Assembly (NCBI RefSeq): GCF_001429785.1
Contig: NZ_LMJF01000013.1
Location: 190,327-254,326, forward strand
Direction of reading: 5' to 3'
Source of the DNA: Lysobacter sp. Root916
GTDB taxonomy: Bacteria; Pseudomonadota; Gammaproteobacteria; Xanthomonadales; Xanthomonadaceae
Length of the DNA stretch: 64,000 bases
The notes beneath the pieces were generated by a model. That model had not been told where the DNA came from, did not search any database, and saw only the letters and a program-made list of their open reading frames with translations. Each line of letters starts with the position of its first letter. Position 1 is the first letter of the stretch. The position numbers were made by a program, and so were the translations under genes. Of the stretch, positions 41,325-50,362 are shown in pieces.

Positions 41325-43139
41325 TTACGCCTTCTTCTTCGGAATGTAGAGATCCGTGATCGTGCCCTCGTACACCTCCGCCGCCATCGCCACCGACTCG
41401 CTAAGCGTCGGATGCGGATGGATGGTGTGCCCGATGTCGGACGCCTCGCACCCCATCTCGATGGCCAAGGCCAACTCCGAGATCAGATCGCCCGCGTGCA
41501 CGCCGACGATGCCGGCGCCGATCACCCGGTGGGTGGCCTCGTCGAAGATCAACTTGGTGAAACCCTCGCTGCGGCCCAGGCCCAACGCGCGCGCGCTCGC
41601 GGCCCACGGGAACTTGCCGACGCCGATCTTGAGCCCCTTGGCCTTGGCTTCGGTCTCGGTGACACCGACCCAGGCGATTTCCGGATCGGTGTAGGCCACC
41701 GACGGAATCGCCCGCGCCACCCATTCCTTCTTCTCGCCGGCGGCGACTTCGGCCGCGAGCTTGCCCTCGTGGGTGGCCTTGTGCGCGAGCATCGGATTAC
41801 CGACCAGGTCGCCGATCGCGAAGATGTGCGGCACGTTGGTGCGCATCTGCCGATCGACCGGAATGAAGCCGCGCTCGGTGACCTGCACGCCGGCCTTGTC
41901 GGCGTCCAGCTTGCCGCCGTTGGGTGCGCGGCCCACCGCGACCAGCACGCGATCGAACAGCTGCGCCTCGGGCGCGCTACCGCCCGCGACCGCGGGTTCG
42001 AACGACACCTTGAGGCCCTGCTTGCTCGCCTCGGTGCCGGCGGCCTTGACCTTGAGATGCACGGCCACGCCCTGCTTCTTGATGCGATCGGCCAGCGGCT
42101 TGACCAGGTCCGGATCCGCGCCCGGCATCAGCTGGTCCATGAACTCGACCACGGTGACTTCGCTGCCCAGGGCGCGATAGACCGTGGCCATTTCCAGGCC
42201 GATGATGCCGCCGCCGACGACCAGCAGCTTCTTCGGCACCTCCGCCAGTTCCAGCGCGTCGGTGGAATCCATCACGCGCGGGTCGTCCCAGGGGAAGCCC
42301 GGCAGCTTCACCGCCTGCGAACCGGCGGCGATGATGCATTGCTCGAAACGGATCAGCTGAGTGCCGCTCTCGCCCTGCACTTCCAATTCGTTGGGCGAGA
42401 CGAAACGGCCGGTGCCGGTGACCACGCGCACCTTGCGCTGCTTGGCCATGCCGGCCAGGCCCTTGGTGAACTGGCCGACCACCTTGTTCTGCTTGAAATC
42501 GCGCAGCTTGCCCAGGTCGATCTTGGGCGTGCCGAAATCCAGGCCGATGTCGGCCGAATGCGAGGTCTCGTCGATCAGCGCGGCCGCGTGCAGCAGGGCC
42601 TTGGACGGAATGCAGCCGACGTTGAGGCAGACGCCGCCGAGGGTGGCGTAGCGCTCGACCAGCACCGTATCCAGGCCCAGGTCGGCGGCGCGGAAGGCGG
42701 CGGTGTAGCCGCCGGGGCCGGAACCGAGCACCAGCATGCGGCATTCGACGTCGGCCTTGCGGCCGCTGGACGCGGCGGCGCTAGGCGCTGGCGTCGCGGG
42801 CGCGGCAGCCACAGCCGGCGCGCTCGGCGCGGGCGCGGCTTCGGCGGCCTTCGCCGGTGCAGGCGCGGCCGCGGCGGGCGCAGCCTTGGCCTCACTCTCG
42901 CCAGCGGCTTCCAGTATCGCGATCACGGTGCCCTCGGCGACCTTGTCGCCGAGCTTGACGCTGATCGACTTGATCACGCCGTCGGCCGACGAGGGCACTT
43001 CCATCGTCGCCTTGTCCGACTCCAGCGTGACCAGCCCCTGGTCCTTTTTCACCGTATCGCCGACGGCGACCAGCAACTCGATGACCGGTACGTCGTCGTA
43101 ACCGCCGATATCCGGGACTTTGACTTCAATCGTTGCCAT
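41325..43139 (-). CDS. lpdA: Dihydrolipoyl dehydrogenase (E3) with N-terminal lipoyl domain
   Basis: A 604-residue E3 of the pyruvate dehydrogenase complex. An N-terminal lipoyl domain (1-80) has the lipoylated Lys43 in LESDKATMEVP and is joined by an Ala/Pro linker (85-125) to the FAD enzyme. The enzyme has GSGPGGYTAAFRAADLG, the redox disulfide Cys171-Cys176 in GGVCLNVGCIPSK, and the C-terminal active site HPHPTLSE. Plain E3 proteins are about 475 residues; the lipoyl-E3 form is known in Xanthomonadaceae and Neisseria. It shares a minus-strand run with aceF (44344), and aceE is not in the window. Its first 14 bases overlap the preceding gene. Confidence 0.97.
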   Translation of the reverse strand: MATIEVKVPDIGGYDDVPVIELLVAVGDTVKKDQGLVTLESDKATMEVPSSADGVIKSISVKLGDKVAEGTVIAILEAAGESEAKAAPAAAAPAPAKAAEAAPAPSAPAVAAAPATPAPSAAASSGRKADVECRMLVLGSGPGGYTAAFRAADLGLDTVLVERYATLGGVCLNVGCIPSKALLHAAALIDETSHSADIGLDFGTPKIDLGKLRDFKQNKVVGQFTKGLAGMAKQRKVRVVTGTGRFVSPNELEVQGESGTQLIRFEQCIIAAGSQAVKLPGFPWDDPRVMDSTDALELAEVPKKLLVVGGGIIGLEMATVYRALGSEVTVVEFMDQLMPGADPDLVKPLADRIKKQGVAVHLKVKAAGTEASKQGLKVSFEPAVAGGSAPEAQLFDRVLVAVGRAPNGGKLDADKAGVQVTERGFIPVDRQMRTNVPHIFAIGDLVGNPMLAHKATHEGKLAAEVAAGEKKEWVARAIPSVAYTDPEIAWVGVTETEAKAKGLKIGVGKFPWAASARALGLGRSEGFTKLIFDEATHRVIGAGIVGVHAGDLISELALAIEMGCEASDIGHTIHPHPTLSESVAMAAEVYEGTITDLYIPKKKA

Positions 43140-43815
43140 TCGCTACTCCCGCGCCGGCGGCGGCATTGCCGGCCAGCCATTGGTCCAGTTCGTCCAGTTG
43201 CGCCGACAGTTCGGTCCAGCGGCGCGCGCGCCGCTCGTTGCCGTCGTCGGTCGCCTTGATCAACAGTTCGCTTTGCCGCATCAGCAGTTCGCCGGCGCCG
43301 CACTCGGGCAGCAGGCCGCTCACGCGCATGCCGTCGACCATGAACAGCAGGGTGTCCTCGTCGTGGAAGCCCGCGGCGCGGTCCTCAGGCACGGTCGCGC
43401 TCAGCGCGCGCCGCCAGTCGGCGACCATGCGCTTGGCCAGCGCGGCCGGCATCGGCACTTCGGCGACTTCCGGCTCCTGGTCCACGCGCATGCGCAGGGC
43501 GCCGCCGCTCCAGGAGGCGACGCGGTCGTCGGCTTCGGCGTAGCGCAGGCGCCAATCGGCGTCGCCCTGGCCCGGGATCAGCAGCAGACCGCTCTCGGTG
43601 CTGTAGCGCGGCAGGGTGGTCAGGCTGAGCGTGGGCGCGGCGCCGGCCGCGAACAGGCGTTCGACCGCGCTGCCGTGGTTCTCGGTCGCCGGCGGCCAGC
43701 CTCGGCCGAGCTCGGGTTTGCACTCGTCGGCGGCGCGCGCCAGCGGCGCGGCCAGCAACAGCGCGGTGATCGCTAACGCGAAAGCGGAAACACAGAAGGC
43801 GCGGGAGTCGCTCAT
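43126..43815 (-). CDS. Secreted protein of unknown function between aceF and lpdA
   Basis: A 229-residue protein with a signal peptide (about 1-28, ending PLARA). The mature part has two cysteines (ADECKPELG and LLPECGAG), which could form a disulfide. A helical, charged C-terminus (about 165-215) follows. I do not recognise the family. Its stop overlaps the lpdA start by 14 bases, so it is translationally coupled to E3, an odd partner for an exported protein. Confidence 0.72.
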   Translation of the reverse strand: MSDSRAFCVSAFALAITALLLAAPLARAADECKPELGRGWPPATENHGSAVERLFAAGAAPTLSLTTLPRYSTESGLLLIPGQGDADWRLRYAEADDRVASWSGGALRMRVDQEPEVAEVPMPAALAKRMVADWRRALSATVPEDRAAGFHDEDTLLFMVDGMRVSGLLPECGAGELLMRQSELLIKATDDGNERRARRWTELSAQLDELDQWLAGNAAAGAGVANGND

Positions 43816-43837
43816 GAGGCCTGTCGGGATCCTGGGT

Positions 43838-44317
43838 TCAGGGCGTGGTCGGGGGAATCACGGTGTTCTGGTCGTACACCAGGCGCCAGCCATCGGACTC
43901 CTTCGCGAATACCAGGCTGAGCCAGGCCTCGCGTCGGGTCAGGTAGGCGCCGTCGGGCTGCCGGGTCTGCGATTCGTACTTCACCAACGCGACCCCGACA
44001 TCGCCGAGTTCGCGCACCGAATGGGTCTGGAAACGCATGCGCCAGTCCTGTTCGGCGAACCAGTCGACGTGCAGCTGGCGGAACTGCTCGCGGGTCTCGA
44101 GCACCTGACCGTTGGGCAGGATCAGGGTGAGCTTGTCGCCGCGGGTGACCGTCGCCAGCAAGCCGTCGAGGTCGCGCGCGTTGATCGCGGTCAGGTGCGC
44201 GTCCAGCGTCGCCGACAGCGACTTGGGCGCTGCCGGCTCGGCGGCGGCGACCGCCGTCGACCACAGGCCGACGGCGAGCAGCAGCCCGATCGCGCAGTGG
44301 CGAAGTCGGATCGGCAT
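43838..44317 (-). CDS. Exported NTF2-like (SnoaL/DUF4440) domain protein
   Basis: A 159-residue protein with a signal peptide (about 1-25) followed by a cone-shaped NTF2-like fold: LDAHLTAINARDLDGLLATV, then LILPNGQVLETREQFRQLHVDWF and a C-terminal WRLVYDQNT strand. DUF4440/SnoaL members bind small hydrophobic ligands or act as isomerases; here the role is unknown. It lies between aceF and the other small secreted protein in the same run of genes. Confidence 0.8.
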   Translation of the reverse strand: MPIRLRHCAIGLLLAVGLWSTAVAAAEPAAPKSLSATLDAHLTAINARDLDGLLATVTRGDKLTLILPNGQVLETREQFRQLHVDWFAEQDWRMRFQTHSVRELGDVGVALVKYESQTRQPDGAYLTRREAWLSLVFAKESDGWRLVYDQNTVIPPTTP

Positions 44318-44343
44318 GATCGCGCCCGGCGCCGCGCGGCCGC

Positions 44344-45744
44344 TTACAGCAGCACGCGCCGCATATCGCCCAGCAGCTGGCCGAGGTATGCGGTGAAGCG
44401 CGCGGCGGCGGCGCCGTCAATGACGCGGTGGTCGTAGGACAGCGACAGCGGCAGGATCAGGCGCGGCGCGAACTGCTTGCCGTCCCAGACCGGCTTGGTC
44501 GCCGACTTCGACACGCCCAGGATCGCGACTTCCGGCGCGTTGACGATCGGGGTGAACGCGGTGCCGCCGATGCCGCCCAGCGAGCTGATCGAGAAGCAGC
44601 CGCCGCTCATGTCGGCCGGGCCGAGCTTGCCTTCGCGCGCCTTGGCCGCGAGTTCGCCGGTTTCCTTGGCGATCTGCAGCACGCCCTTCTTGTCGCAGTC
44701 GCGCACCACCGGCACGACCAGGCCGTTCGGAGTGTCGGCGGCGAAGCCGATGTGGAAGTACTTCTTCAAGGTCAGGTTCTCGCCCGAGGCGTCGAGCGAG
44801 GCGTTGAAGGTCGGGTACTTCTGCAGCGCGGCCACGCTGGCCTTCATCAGGAACGCGAGCATGGTCAGCTTGAGGCCGGCCTTCTCGTTCTCCTTGTTCA
44901 GCGCCACCCGCAGCGCTTCCAGGTCGGTGATGTCGGCGTCGTCGTGCTGGGTGACGTGCGGGATCATCGCCCAGTTGCGCGCCAGGTTGGCGCCGGACAG
45001 CTTCTGGATGCGCGACAGCGGCTTGGTTTCGGTCTCGCCGAACTTGCTGAAGTCGACCTTGGGCCAGGGCAGCAGGTTGAGGCCGCCGCCGAGCGCGGGC
45101 GCGGCGCCCGCGCTGGCCGGCGCGCCACCGCCGCCCTGCATCACGCCCTTGACGAAGGACTGCACGTCCTCCTTGGAAATACGGCCGCCGCGCGCGCTGC
45201 CGGCGACGCGCGCCAGATCGACGCCGAGCTCGCGCGCGAACAGGCGCACCGCCGGGCTGGCGTAGGGCACCTTGTCCGGCAGCAGTTCGTCGGCGGTGAA
45301 GGCCACCGGCGGAGTACGCGGCGGCATGGCTTCGGGATCGGTGCCGGCACCGGCACCGGCCAGGGCGGCCGGCGCGGCGGGCGCAGCAGCGGCAGGTGCC
45401 GGAGCGGGCGCGGCAGCCGGCGCAGGCGCGGCCGGAGTCGGAGCGGCGGGCGCCTCGGCCTTCGGCGCTTCGGCGGCGGCCGGAGCCGCGGCGGCGGCGC
45501 CCTCGCTGGGCTCGATCAGGGCGACCACGCTGCCTTCGGCCAGGTTGTCGCCGATCTTGACCTTGAGCTCGCGCACGATGCCGGCGAACGGCGCCGGGAC
45601 TTCCATGGTGGCCTTGTCGGATTCCAGGGTGACCAGCCCCTGGTCCTGCTGGACCGTGTCGCCGACCGCGACCAGCAATTCGATGACGGGGACGCCGTCG
45701 TAGTCGCCGATGTCGGGGACGCGTGCTTCCTTCAGCTCAGCCAT
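44344..45744 (-). CDS. aceF: Dihydrolipoyllysine-residue acetyltransferase (E2) of pyruvate dehydrogenase
   Basis: A 466-residue E2 that transfers acetyl groups from lipoate to CoA. It has one lipoyl domain (1-80, Lys44 in LESDKATMEVP), a long Ala/Pro linker, a peripheral-subunit-binding domain (YASPAVRLFARELGVD...RGGRISKEDV, about 165-205) and the catalytic domain with SYDHRVIDGAAAARF near the C-terminus. ATG 45744 (MAELKEARVPDIGDYDG) is the family start. It feeds the lipoyl-E3 encoded downstream. Confidence 0.97.
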   Translation of the reverse strand: MAELKEARVPDIGDYDGVPVIELLVAVGDTVQQDQGLVTLESDKATMEVPAPFAGIVRELKVKIGDNLAEGSVVALIEPSEGAAAAAPAAAEAPKAEAPAAPTPAAPAPAAAPAPAPAAAAPAAPAALAGAGAGTDPEAMPPRTPPVAFTADELLPDKVPYASPAVRLFARELGVDLARVAGSARGGRISKEDVQSFVKGVMQGGGGAPASAGAAPALGGGLNLLPWPKVDFSKFGETETKPLSRIQKLSGANLARNWAMIPHVTQHDDADITDLEALRVALNKENEKAGLKLTMLAFLMKASVAALQKYPTFNASLDASGENLTLKKYFHIGFAADTPNGLVVPVVRDCDKKGVLQIAKETGELAAKAREGKLGPADMSGGCFSISSLGGIGGTAFTPIVNAPEVAILGVSKSATKPVWDGKQFAPRLILPLSLSYDHRVIDGAAAARFTAYLGQLLGDMRRVLL

Positions 45745-45943
45745 GATCGTGGGGCTCCGCAAATGCGCGAAAACCCTATTGTGGCTGCTGGAGCCAGCCA
45801 CGCCAACCGCGGCCTTTGGCGGCTTGCGCGTACGGGCGGGTACTGGGGCCGCGCGGGCACGCGGCCCGGTCGGGACCGGGCGGGCGCGACCGCGGCATTC
45901 GTGCCGAAAGGCAGCGCCGCAGGCGCGTCGAGGCCCGCCGCGC

Positions 45944-46732
45944 TTACTTCCTGGTCGTGACCTTGCTCCGCTCGGCCTTCGCGGTCATCAGGTTCAAGGG
46001 CTTGCCGTCGAGGCGGACTTCCAGCGAATCGTCGATCCGGTCCAGCTCGACCATGCGCCGGCACAGGCCCTCGGCACGCACTTCCAGCGCATCGGCGCGC
46101 GGTTTGACCTTGGCCTCGACCTGGGCGTCCAGGTTCTCCAGGCGCTTGAGCCGGGTCTCGTCGCCGCTGAAGGCCGCGCCGATCGCGCCGCCGACGATGT
46201 CGCCGATCAGGCTGGGGATCACCTCGGCCACGGCGTCGCCGATGCCCTCGCCCAAGTCCTTGCCGTTGAAGTGGGTCGGCGTGACCGAGCGCGCCAGGCG
46301 CGCGTCGATCTGGGCGCGCGCCTTGTCCATCTTGGCGCGCGCGGCCTTGGGATCGCTGCTGAAGCTGGCCGCGACCTCGCCCAGGGCGGTGAAGGCGATC
46401 TCGGCGGCCTCGCGCCCGATCTGCTGGGCCTCGGGCATGGCGGCGCGGGTCTGCTGCTCGAAATCGGCGATGCGGCGGCTGTCGGCCGCGCTCAGGCTCA
46501 GCCACTTGTCGTCCACGAACAGCCGGCCCTGGCGCATCACGATCGCCTTGGGGGAGCCGGTGTCGCGGGTGAAGATCACGCTGCGCTCGTTGAGGGTCAG
46601 CTCGTAATCGCTCTCGACGTTGCACTCGATCTCCGCGGCCCAGGCGCCGCCGCAGGACAAGGCCAGCAGGGTCAGCGCCAGCAGACGCGGCGCGAGGGAA
46701 CGGGCGGGACGGATCTGGGCAGGGCGGCGCAT
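45944..46732 (-). CDS. DUF2884 (YggN-like) exported protein
   Basis: A 262-residue protein with a signal peptide (about 1-32, ending AWA). The mature protein contains CNVESDYELTLNERSVIF and LEVRAEGLCRRMVELDRID, typical of DUF2884/YggN, with two conserved cysteines. The central Gly-rich, hydrophobic segment (IPSLIGDIVGGAIGAAF) is also conserved. E. coli YggN is periplasmic and uncharacterised. Confidence 0.88.
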   Translation of the reverse strand: MRRPAQIRPARSLAPRLLALTLLALSCGGAWAAEIECNVESDYELTLNERSVIFTRDTGSPKAIVMRQGRLFVDDKWLSLSAADSRRIADFEQQTRAAMPEAQQIGREAAEIAFTALGEVAASFSSDPKAARAKMDKARAQIDARLARSVTPTHFNGKDLGEGIGDAVAEVIPSLIGDIVGGAIGAAFSGDETRLKRLENLDAQVEAKVKPRADALEVRAEGLCRRMVELDRIDDSLEVRLDGKPLNLMTAKAERSKVTTRK

Positions 46733-47256
46733 CGTCGAACTCCATGTCGGGATGCGGCCATCATGCCGTGCGCGCGGCGGCGCGTCCCCTGCCGGTGGGG
46801 AGCGTGACCTTCGTCATGGCGCGGCGGAACGGCGCCCCGACATACGGCAGCGTTCATGGTCGGTTGCAAAGAGCCGCGCGCCGCGATTTCAAGACGATCA
46901 TCGGTATGCGCGTGAGCGACGGCCTCCATACGGTTCGCGCTTCGGCCGATATTCAGCATCGCCGCGCGTCGCGGCTCCTTTCCATACGCAGCCCGCTGCG
47001 ATGCGCTTTGCGCACAGCCGCGCCATGACCAGCACAGCGTTCGCGGCGTGCTCGTTCAGCCAGGAAGCGCCGCGCTCGGCGGCCCTTTCAAGTTCGGTTC
47101 ATCACTGCGTGCACCGCCGCGCGACGGCGATCGCGACGCAGCGCGCGCAAAAGTTCCGAGCCGCGCGATCGCGAAACAAGCACGGTTCATGCGCGAAGTC
47201 CTAGCCTGCGCACGCCTCCCCCAAGGCTCACAAAAGAAACTTCAGGAGTCCACGCC
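46733..47256. other. Gene-free interval between DUF2884 gene and ompW-like gene
   Basis: About 520 bases between divergent genes. I see no supported ORF and no RNA gene. The composition is GC-rich with skewed purine blocks. The ompW-like ribosome site AGGAG is at 47244-47248. Any promoter must lie here but none is clear. Confidence 0.5.
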
Positions 47257-47901
47257 ATGATGCGTTTTCGTCATTTGACCCTCGCCCTGCTGGGCACTCT
47301 GGCCGTTGCCCCGGCCGCCTTCGCTCAGGACGCCGATACCGGCACCGCGGCCGGCAAGCGTTTCGCCGTCGTCGGCGGCTATGCCCTGTCCGAACCGACC
47401 AAGAACCCGTCGATCGCCGGCGCACGCGCCCAGGCCGACGGCGATGGCGCCGCCACCCTCAGCGCCAGCTACTACATCACCGACAACATCGCGGTCGAAG
47501 CCTGGGGCGCGGCCGACAAGTTCGGTCACCGCGTCAACCTCAACGGCGCCAAGGCCGGTAGCGTCGAGGCGCAGCCCTATGCCGTGAGCGGCCAGTACCA
47601 CTTCGGCGCGCCGGACAAGGTCGTGCGTCCGTTCGTGGGCCTGGGCTACTACGAGTCCAACTACAGCGGCGAAAAGGCCGAGCCGACCGGCGCACTGGCC
47701 GGCCAGCGCATCGGCGTGGAAACCGCCAAGGGCGCGATGGCCACCGCCGGCGTCGACCTCAACATCAACCCGACCTGGTTCGCGCGCGCCGATGTGCGCT
47801 ACCTGCAGGGCAAGTCCGACGCGCGCGTCAACGGCGTCAAGGTCGGCGAGGCCGAGTTGAACCCGGTGATCCTGGGCGTCGGCCTGGGTGCGCGCTTCTA
47901 A
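47257..47901 (+). CDS. OmpW-family-like outer membrane beta-barrel protein
   Basis: A 214-residue protein with a signal peptide (about 1-24, ending AFAQ) and an eight-stranded barrel pattern as in OmpW: KRFAVVGGYAL, ATLSASYYITDNIAVEAW, VKPFVGLGYYESNY-like VRPFVGLGYYESNY and a C-terminal Phe (GLGARF). OmpW proteins form narrow hydrophobic channels in stress responses. It is followed by a textbook terminator. Confidence 0.87.
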   Translation: MMRFRHLTLALLGTLAVAPAAFAQDADTGTAAGKRFAVVGGYALSEPTKNPSIAGARAQADGDGAATLSASYYITDNIAVEAWGAADKFGHRVNLNGAKAGSVEAQPYAVSGQYHFGAPDKVVRPFVGLGYYESNYSGEKAEPTGALAGQRIGVETAKGAMATAGVDLNINPTWFARADVRYLQGKSDARVNGVKVGEAELNPVILGVGLGARF

Positions 47902-47929
47902 GGCCCGCACCGCCGCAAACAGCAACGCA

Positions 47930-47960
47930 GGCGGGCCCCGGCGACGGGGCCCGCCTTTTT
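47930..47960 (+). terminator. Rho-independent terminator after ompW-like gene
   Basis: A perfect 11-bp stem GGCGGGCCCCG / CGGGGCCCGCC (47930-47940 with 47945-47955), a GCGA loop and TTTTT. Confidence 0.95.
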
Positions 47961-48084
47961 CGTGGGCCGCCGTTGCTCCCCATCCACATCGGCCGCACAT
48001 CCGCGTCGAAACCGGTCTTGGCGCACTGCTGCGCCCGCGCGGGCGTGGCTACACTCGCAGCTTCCCTCCCAGCCGAGTGCCGCC

Positions 48085-49413
48085 ATGCGTCTACCCGCCC
48101 TGCTTGCCCTACTGCTGCTCGCGCTGCCCGGCGCCGATGCGTACGCGAACGACGCATCCGCCGCACCCAAGCGCATCGCGCTGCGCGCCGCGCGCCTGAT
48201 CGACACCGCCCACCAGCGCGTGATCGAGCGGCCGCTGGTGCTGATCGAGGGCGAAAAGATCGTCGGCGTGTCCGGCGGCGGCGAGGCCCCAGCGGGGATG
48301 GAGCTGATCGACCTGGGCTCGGCCACCCTGTTGCCGGGCTTCATCGACCTGCACGTGCACATCACCGGCGACTCCACCAGCGGCACCGGCAACTATTTCG
48401 AGGACATCCTCAAGCGCAGCCCGATCGACGATGCGGTGACCGCGCATCTCTACGCCGAACGCACCCTGCATGCGGGCTTCACCACCGTGCGCAACGTCGG
48501 CTCGGGCGAGTACATCGACGTCGCCCTGGCGCGCGCGATCGAGCACGGCAAGCTGCAGGGCCCGCGCATCCTGCCCTCGGGCCTGGCGATCGGCGCCACC
48601 GGCGGCCACATCGACGGCAACACCGGCTTCTCGCCGTATCTGGAATTCCACAACGCCAGCGGCGTCGCCGACGGCGTCGAGGCGGTGCGCGCCAAGGTCC
48701 GCGACAACGTCAAGCACGGCGCCGAGGTGATCAAGTTCATGGCCGGCGCCGGCGTGCTCAGCGCGGAGGCGTCGGTGGGCGCGCCGCAGTACACCCAGGA
48801 AGAGATGAACGCGATCGTCGACGAGTCGCATCGCTGGGGCAAGCGCGTGGCCGCGCACGCCCACGGCGCCGAGGCGATCCGCATGGCGATCCTGGCCGGC
48901 GTCGACTCGGTCGAGCACGCCAGTTTCATCGACGACGAGGGCCTGCGCCTGGCCAAGCAGAAAGGCACCTGGCTGGTCATGGACGTCTACAACGACGACT
49001 ACATCCTCGCCGAGTACGGGCGCCTGGGCTTTCCGCAGCAGATGATCGACAAGGAAAAGCTGGTCGGCCGCACCCAGCGCGAGAACTTCCGCAAAGCCGT
49101 GCGCGCGGGCGCGCGCATGGGCTTCGGCACCGATGCCGGCGTATATCCGCACGGCGACAACCGCAAGCAGTTCCCCAAGATGGTCGAATGGGGCATGACG
49201 CCGATGCAGGCGCTGCGCGCGGCGACCTCGGATGCCGCCGAACTGCTGGGCTGGTCGGACAAGGTCGGCGCGGTCGAAGCCGGCCGCTACGCCGACCTGG
49301 TCGCGGTGAGCGGAGATCCGCTCGCCGACATCCACGCCCTGGACGCGCAGCCCGTGTTCGTGATGAAGGGCGGCGAGGTGGTGGTGCGGGATGCGAAGGC
49401 GGTGGCGCCGTAA
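48085..49413 (+). CDS. Exported amidohydrolase family protein
   Basis: A 442-residue metal-dependent hydrolase with a signal peptide (about 1-22). The amidohydrolase motifs are present: LPGFIDLHVHITGD (HxH metal site), a carbamylated-Lys-type VIKFMAGAG, AHAHGAEAIRMAI, and GTDAGVYPHGDN (Asp). The overall pattern (RLIDTAHQRVIERPLVLIEGEKIV) matches the prolidase/imidazolonepropionase-like subgroup often annotated as Xaa-Pro dipeptidase. The substrate is unknown. ATG 48085 is the start with a signal peptide. Confidence 0.9.
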   Translation: MRLPALLALLLLALPGADAYANDASAAPKRIALRAARLIDTAHQRVIERPLVLIEGEKIVGVSGGGEAPAGMELIDLGSATLLPGFIDLHVHITGDSTSGTGNYFEDILKRSPIDDAVTAHLYAERTLHAGFTTVRNVGSGEYIDVALARAIEHGKLQGPRILPSGLAIGATGGHIDGNTGFSPYLEFHNASGVADGVEAVRAKVRDNVKHGAEVIKFMAGAGVLSAEASVGAPQYTQEEMNAIVDESHRWGKRVAAHAHGAEAIRMAILAGVDSVEHASFIDDEGLRLAKQKGTWLVMDVYNDDYILAEYGRLGFPQQMIDKEKLVGRTQRENFRKAVRAGARMGFGTDAGVYPHGDNRKQFPKMVEWGMTPMQALRAATSDAAELLGWSDKVGAVEAGRYADLVAVSGDPLADIHALDAQPVFVMKGGEVVVRDAKAVAP

Positions 49414-49427
49414 GGCTGGAGCGCCAA

Positions 49428-49533
49428 GAGCAAGTCCCCCCTAGCCCCCTTTTCAAAGGGAAACGACAACCGATCAAGGGCATGCTTGCCCTCCCCCTTT
49501 GAAAAAGGGGGATTGAGGGGGATTTGCTCTCAC
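49428..49533. repeat. CCCCCTTTnAAAAGGGGG repeat element
   Basis: Two opposed copies of the same unit as at 29344-29458: AGTCCCCCCTAGCCCCCTTTT (reverse, 49432-49455) and CCCCCTTTGAAAAAGGGGGA with GGGGGATTTGCTCT (49494-49530). Non-coding. Confidence 0.72.
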
Positions 49534-49544
49534 CGCCAACTAGC

Positions 49545-49665
49545 CCTTGCGGCTGGCCTCGTATAAGGCAGATGCACGGTTCTACCGAGGTCGAGACCAC
49601 GATGGCCTCGATCTAATCCTGCACCAAGCTCATTCACCTGGCGCAAATCGACGAAGCCCTCTAGT
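49545..49665 (-). pseudogene. Decayed 3' fragment of a DUF1801 gene
   Basis: Read on the minus strand, pieces of the C-terminus of the intact DUF1801 gene at 54004 are recognisable. VSTSVEPCI matches VASTSVEAYI, and LYEASRKG then a stop matches LYEASRHKA. The two pieces fall in different frames, which shows a frameshift, and a stop (GE*AWCR) interrupts the part upstream. No start or N-terminal part is present. It is therefore a degenerate duplicate. Confidence 0.72.
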
Positions 49666-49834
49666 ACCAACGTTGCAGATGGCAACAAGCGGAGGTTCGA
49701 CAGATGGGCACCACTGAAGATGCTTCTTATGGTGTCGGCCTGCAGGCGCAACCTCTTTGCCGAGGAAGGGCTTCGTATATTTTCAACGCTAACCTTCTTC
49801 ACTTTGAGCCGTGGCACCTAAAGGACCAATGACA

Positions 49835-50314
49835 ATGCTATTGAAACTTGACCGCTTAGCATTCCCGATGAAGACCGTTTTCACTCTCGCCGAGGAATTG
49901 AGGCGAAATCCCGAAAGGGTTGCTATCGCTCAAGCGCTGACGATGGATGCTTCAAAGCCGCTTATGGGGCTAAAGGGCACCTATGGCTTTTTCGGTTCAG
50001 AGGCATGGTGGCGCGGCATCGAGGAGCGCCGAACTCCGTTGCGTTATGAGGCGGGGAAAATTTCAAGAGCATACTGCGGCGGACAGGACCGTTCGGAGAT
50101 CAACAACACCGTGGATTTGGTCACATCCGATGACCGGGTTATCCGGGTCGGAATTTTCACTAACGACGAGCAAGATATTGCGCTGTTCCGTGAAGGTAGT
50201 TGGGTTGAAGTGGTGCATGCCCTGGACGAGCTAAAGCGGCCAGCAAGAGATAGCTCCATCAACCATGTCGAAATCACTTTGGAAATGGCCGTGTCCTTCC
50301 GCCCAATTGATTAG
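49835..50314 (+). CDS. Orphan protein of unknown function, atypical composition
   Basis: A 159-residue soluble protein. The start is taken as ATG 49835 (MLLKLDRLAFP), 9 bases after AAGGA (49821-49825); an ATG at 49829 is possible. It has no signal peptide or membrane helix. Codons are clearly richer in A and T than in neighbouring genes, and the gene lies beside a repeat element and a pseudogene; both suggest recent acquisition. Segments such as GTYGFFGSEAWWRGIEERRT and TNDEQDIALFREGSWVEVVHAL look folded and acidic. The small acidic shape is like that of some immunity proteins, but I see nothing that proves this. Confidence 0.65.
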   Translation: MLLKLDRLAFPMKTVFTLAEELRRNPERVAIAQALTMDASKPLMGLKGTYGFFGSEAWWRGIEERRTPLRYEAGKISRAYCGGQDRSEINNTVDLVTSDDRVIRVGIFTNDEQDIALFREGSWVEVVHALDELKRPARDSSINHVEITLEMAVSFRPID

Positions 50315-50362
50315 CGTCGATGGGCATGAGGCCTCTTGCGAAAGTCGCCGACGTCTCTACCG

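Noticed and set aside
45846-45867. GGGCCGCG/CGCGGCCC hairpin as a terminator before DUF2884
   Set aside because: Stem of 8 bp without any T-run in a region of extreme GC; could be chance.
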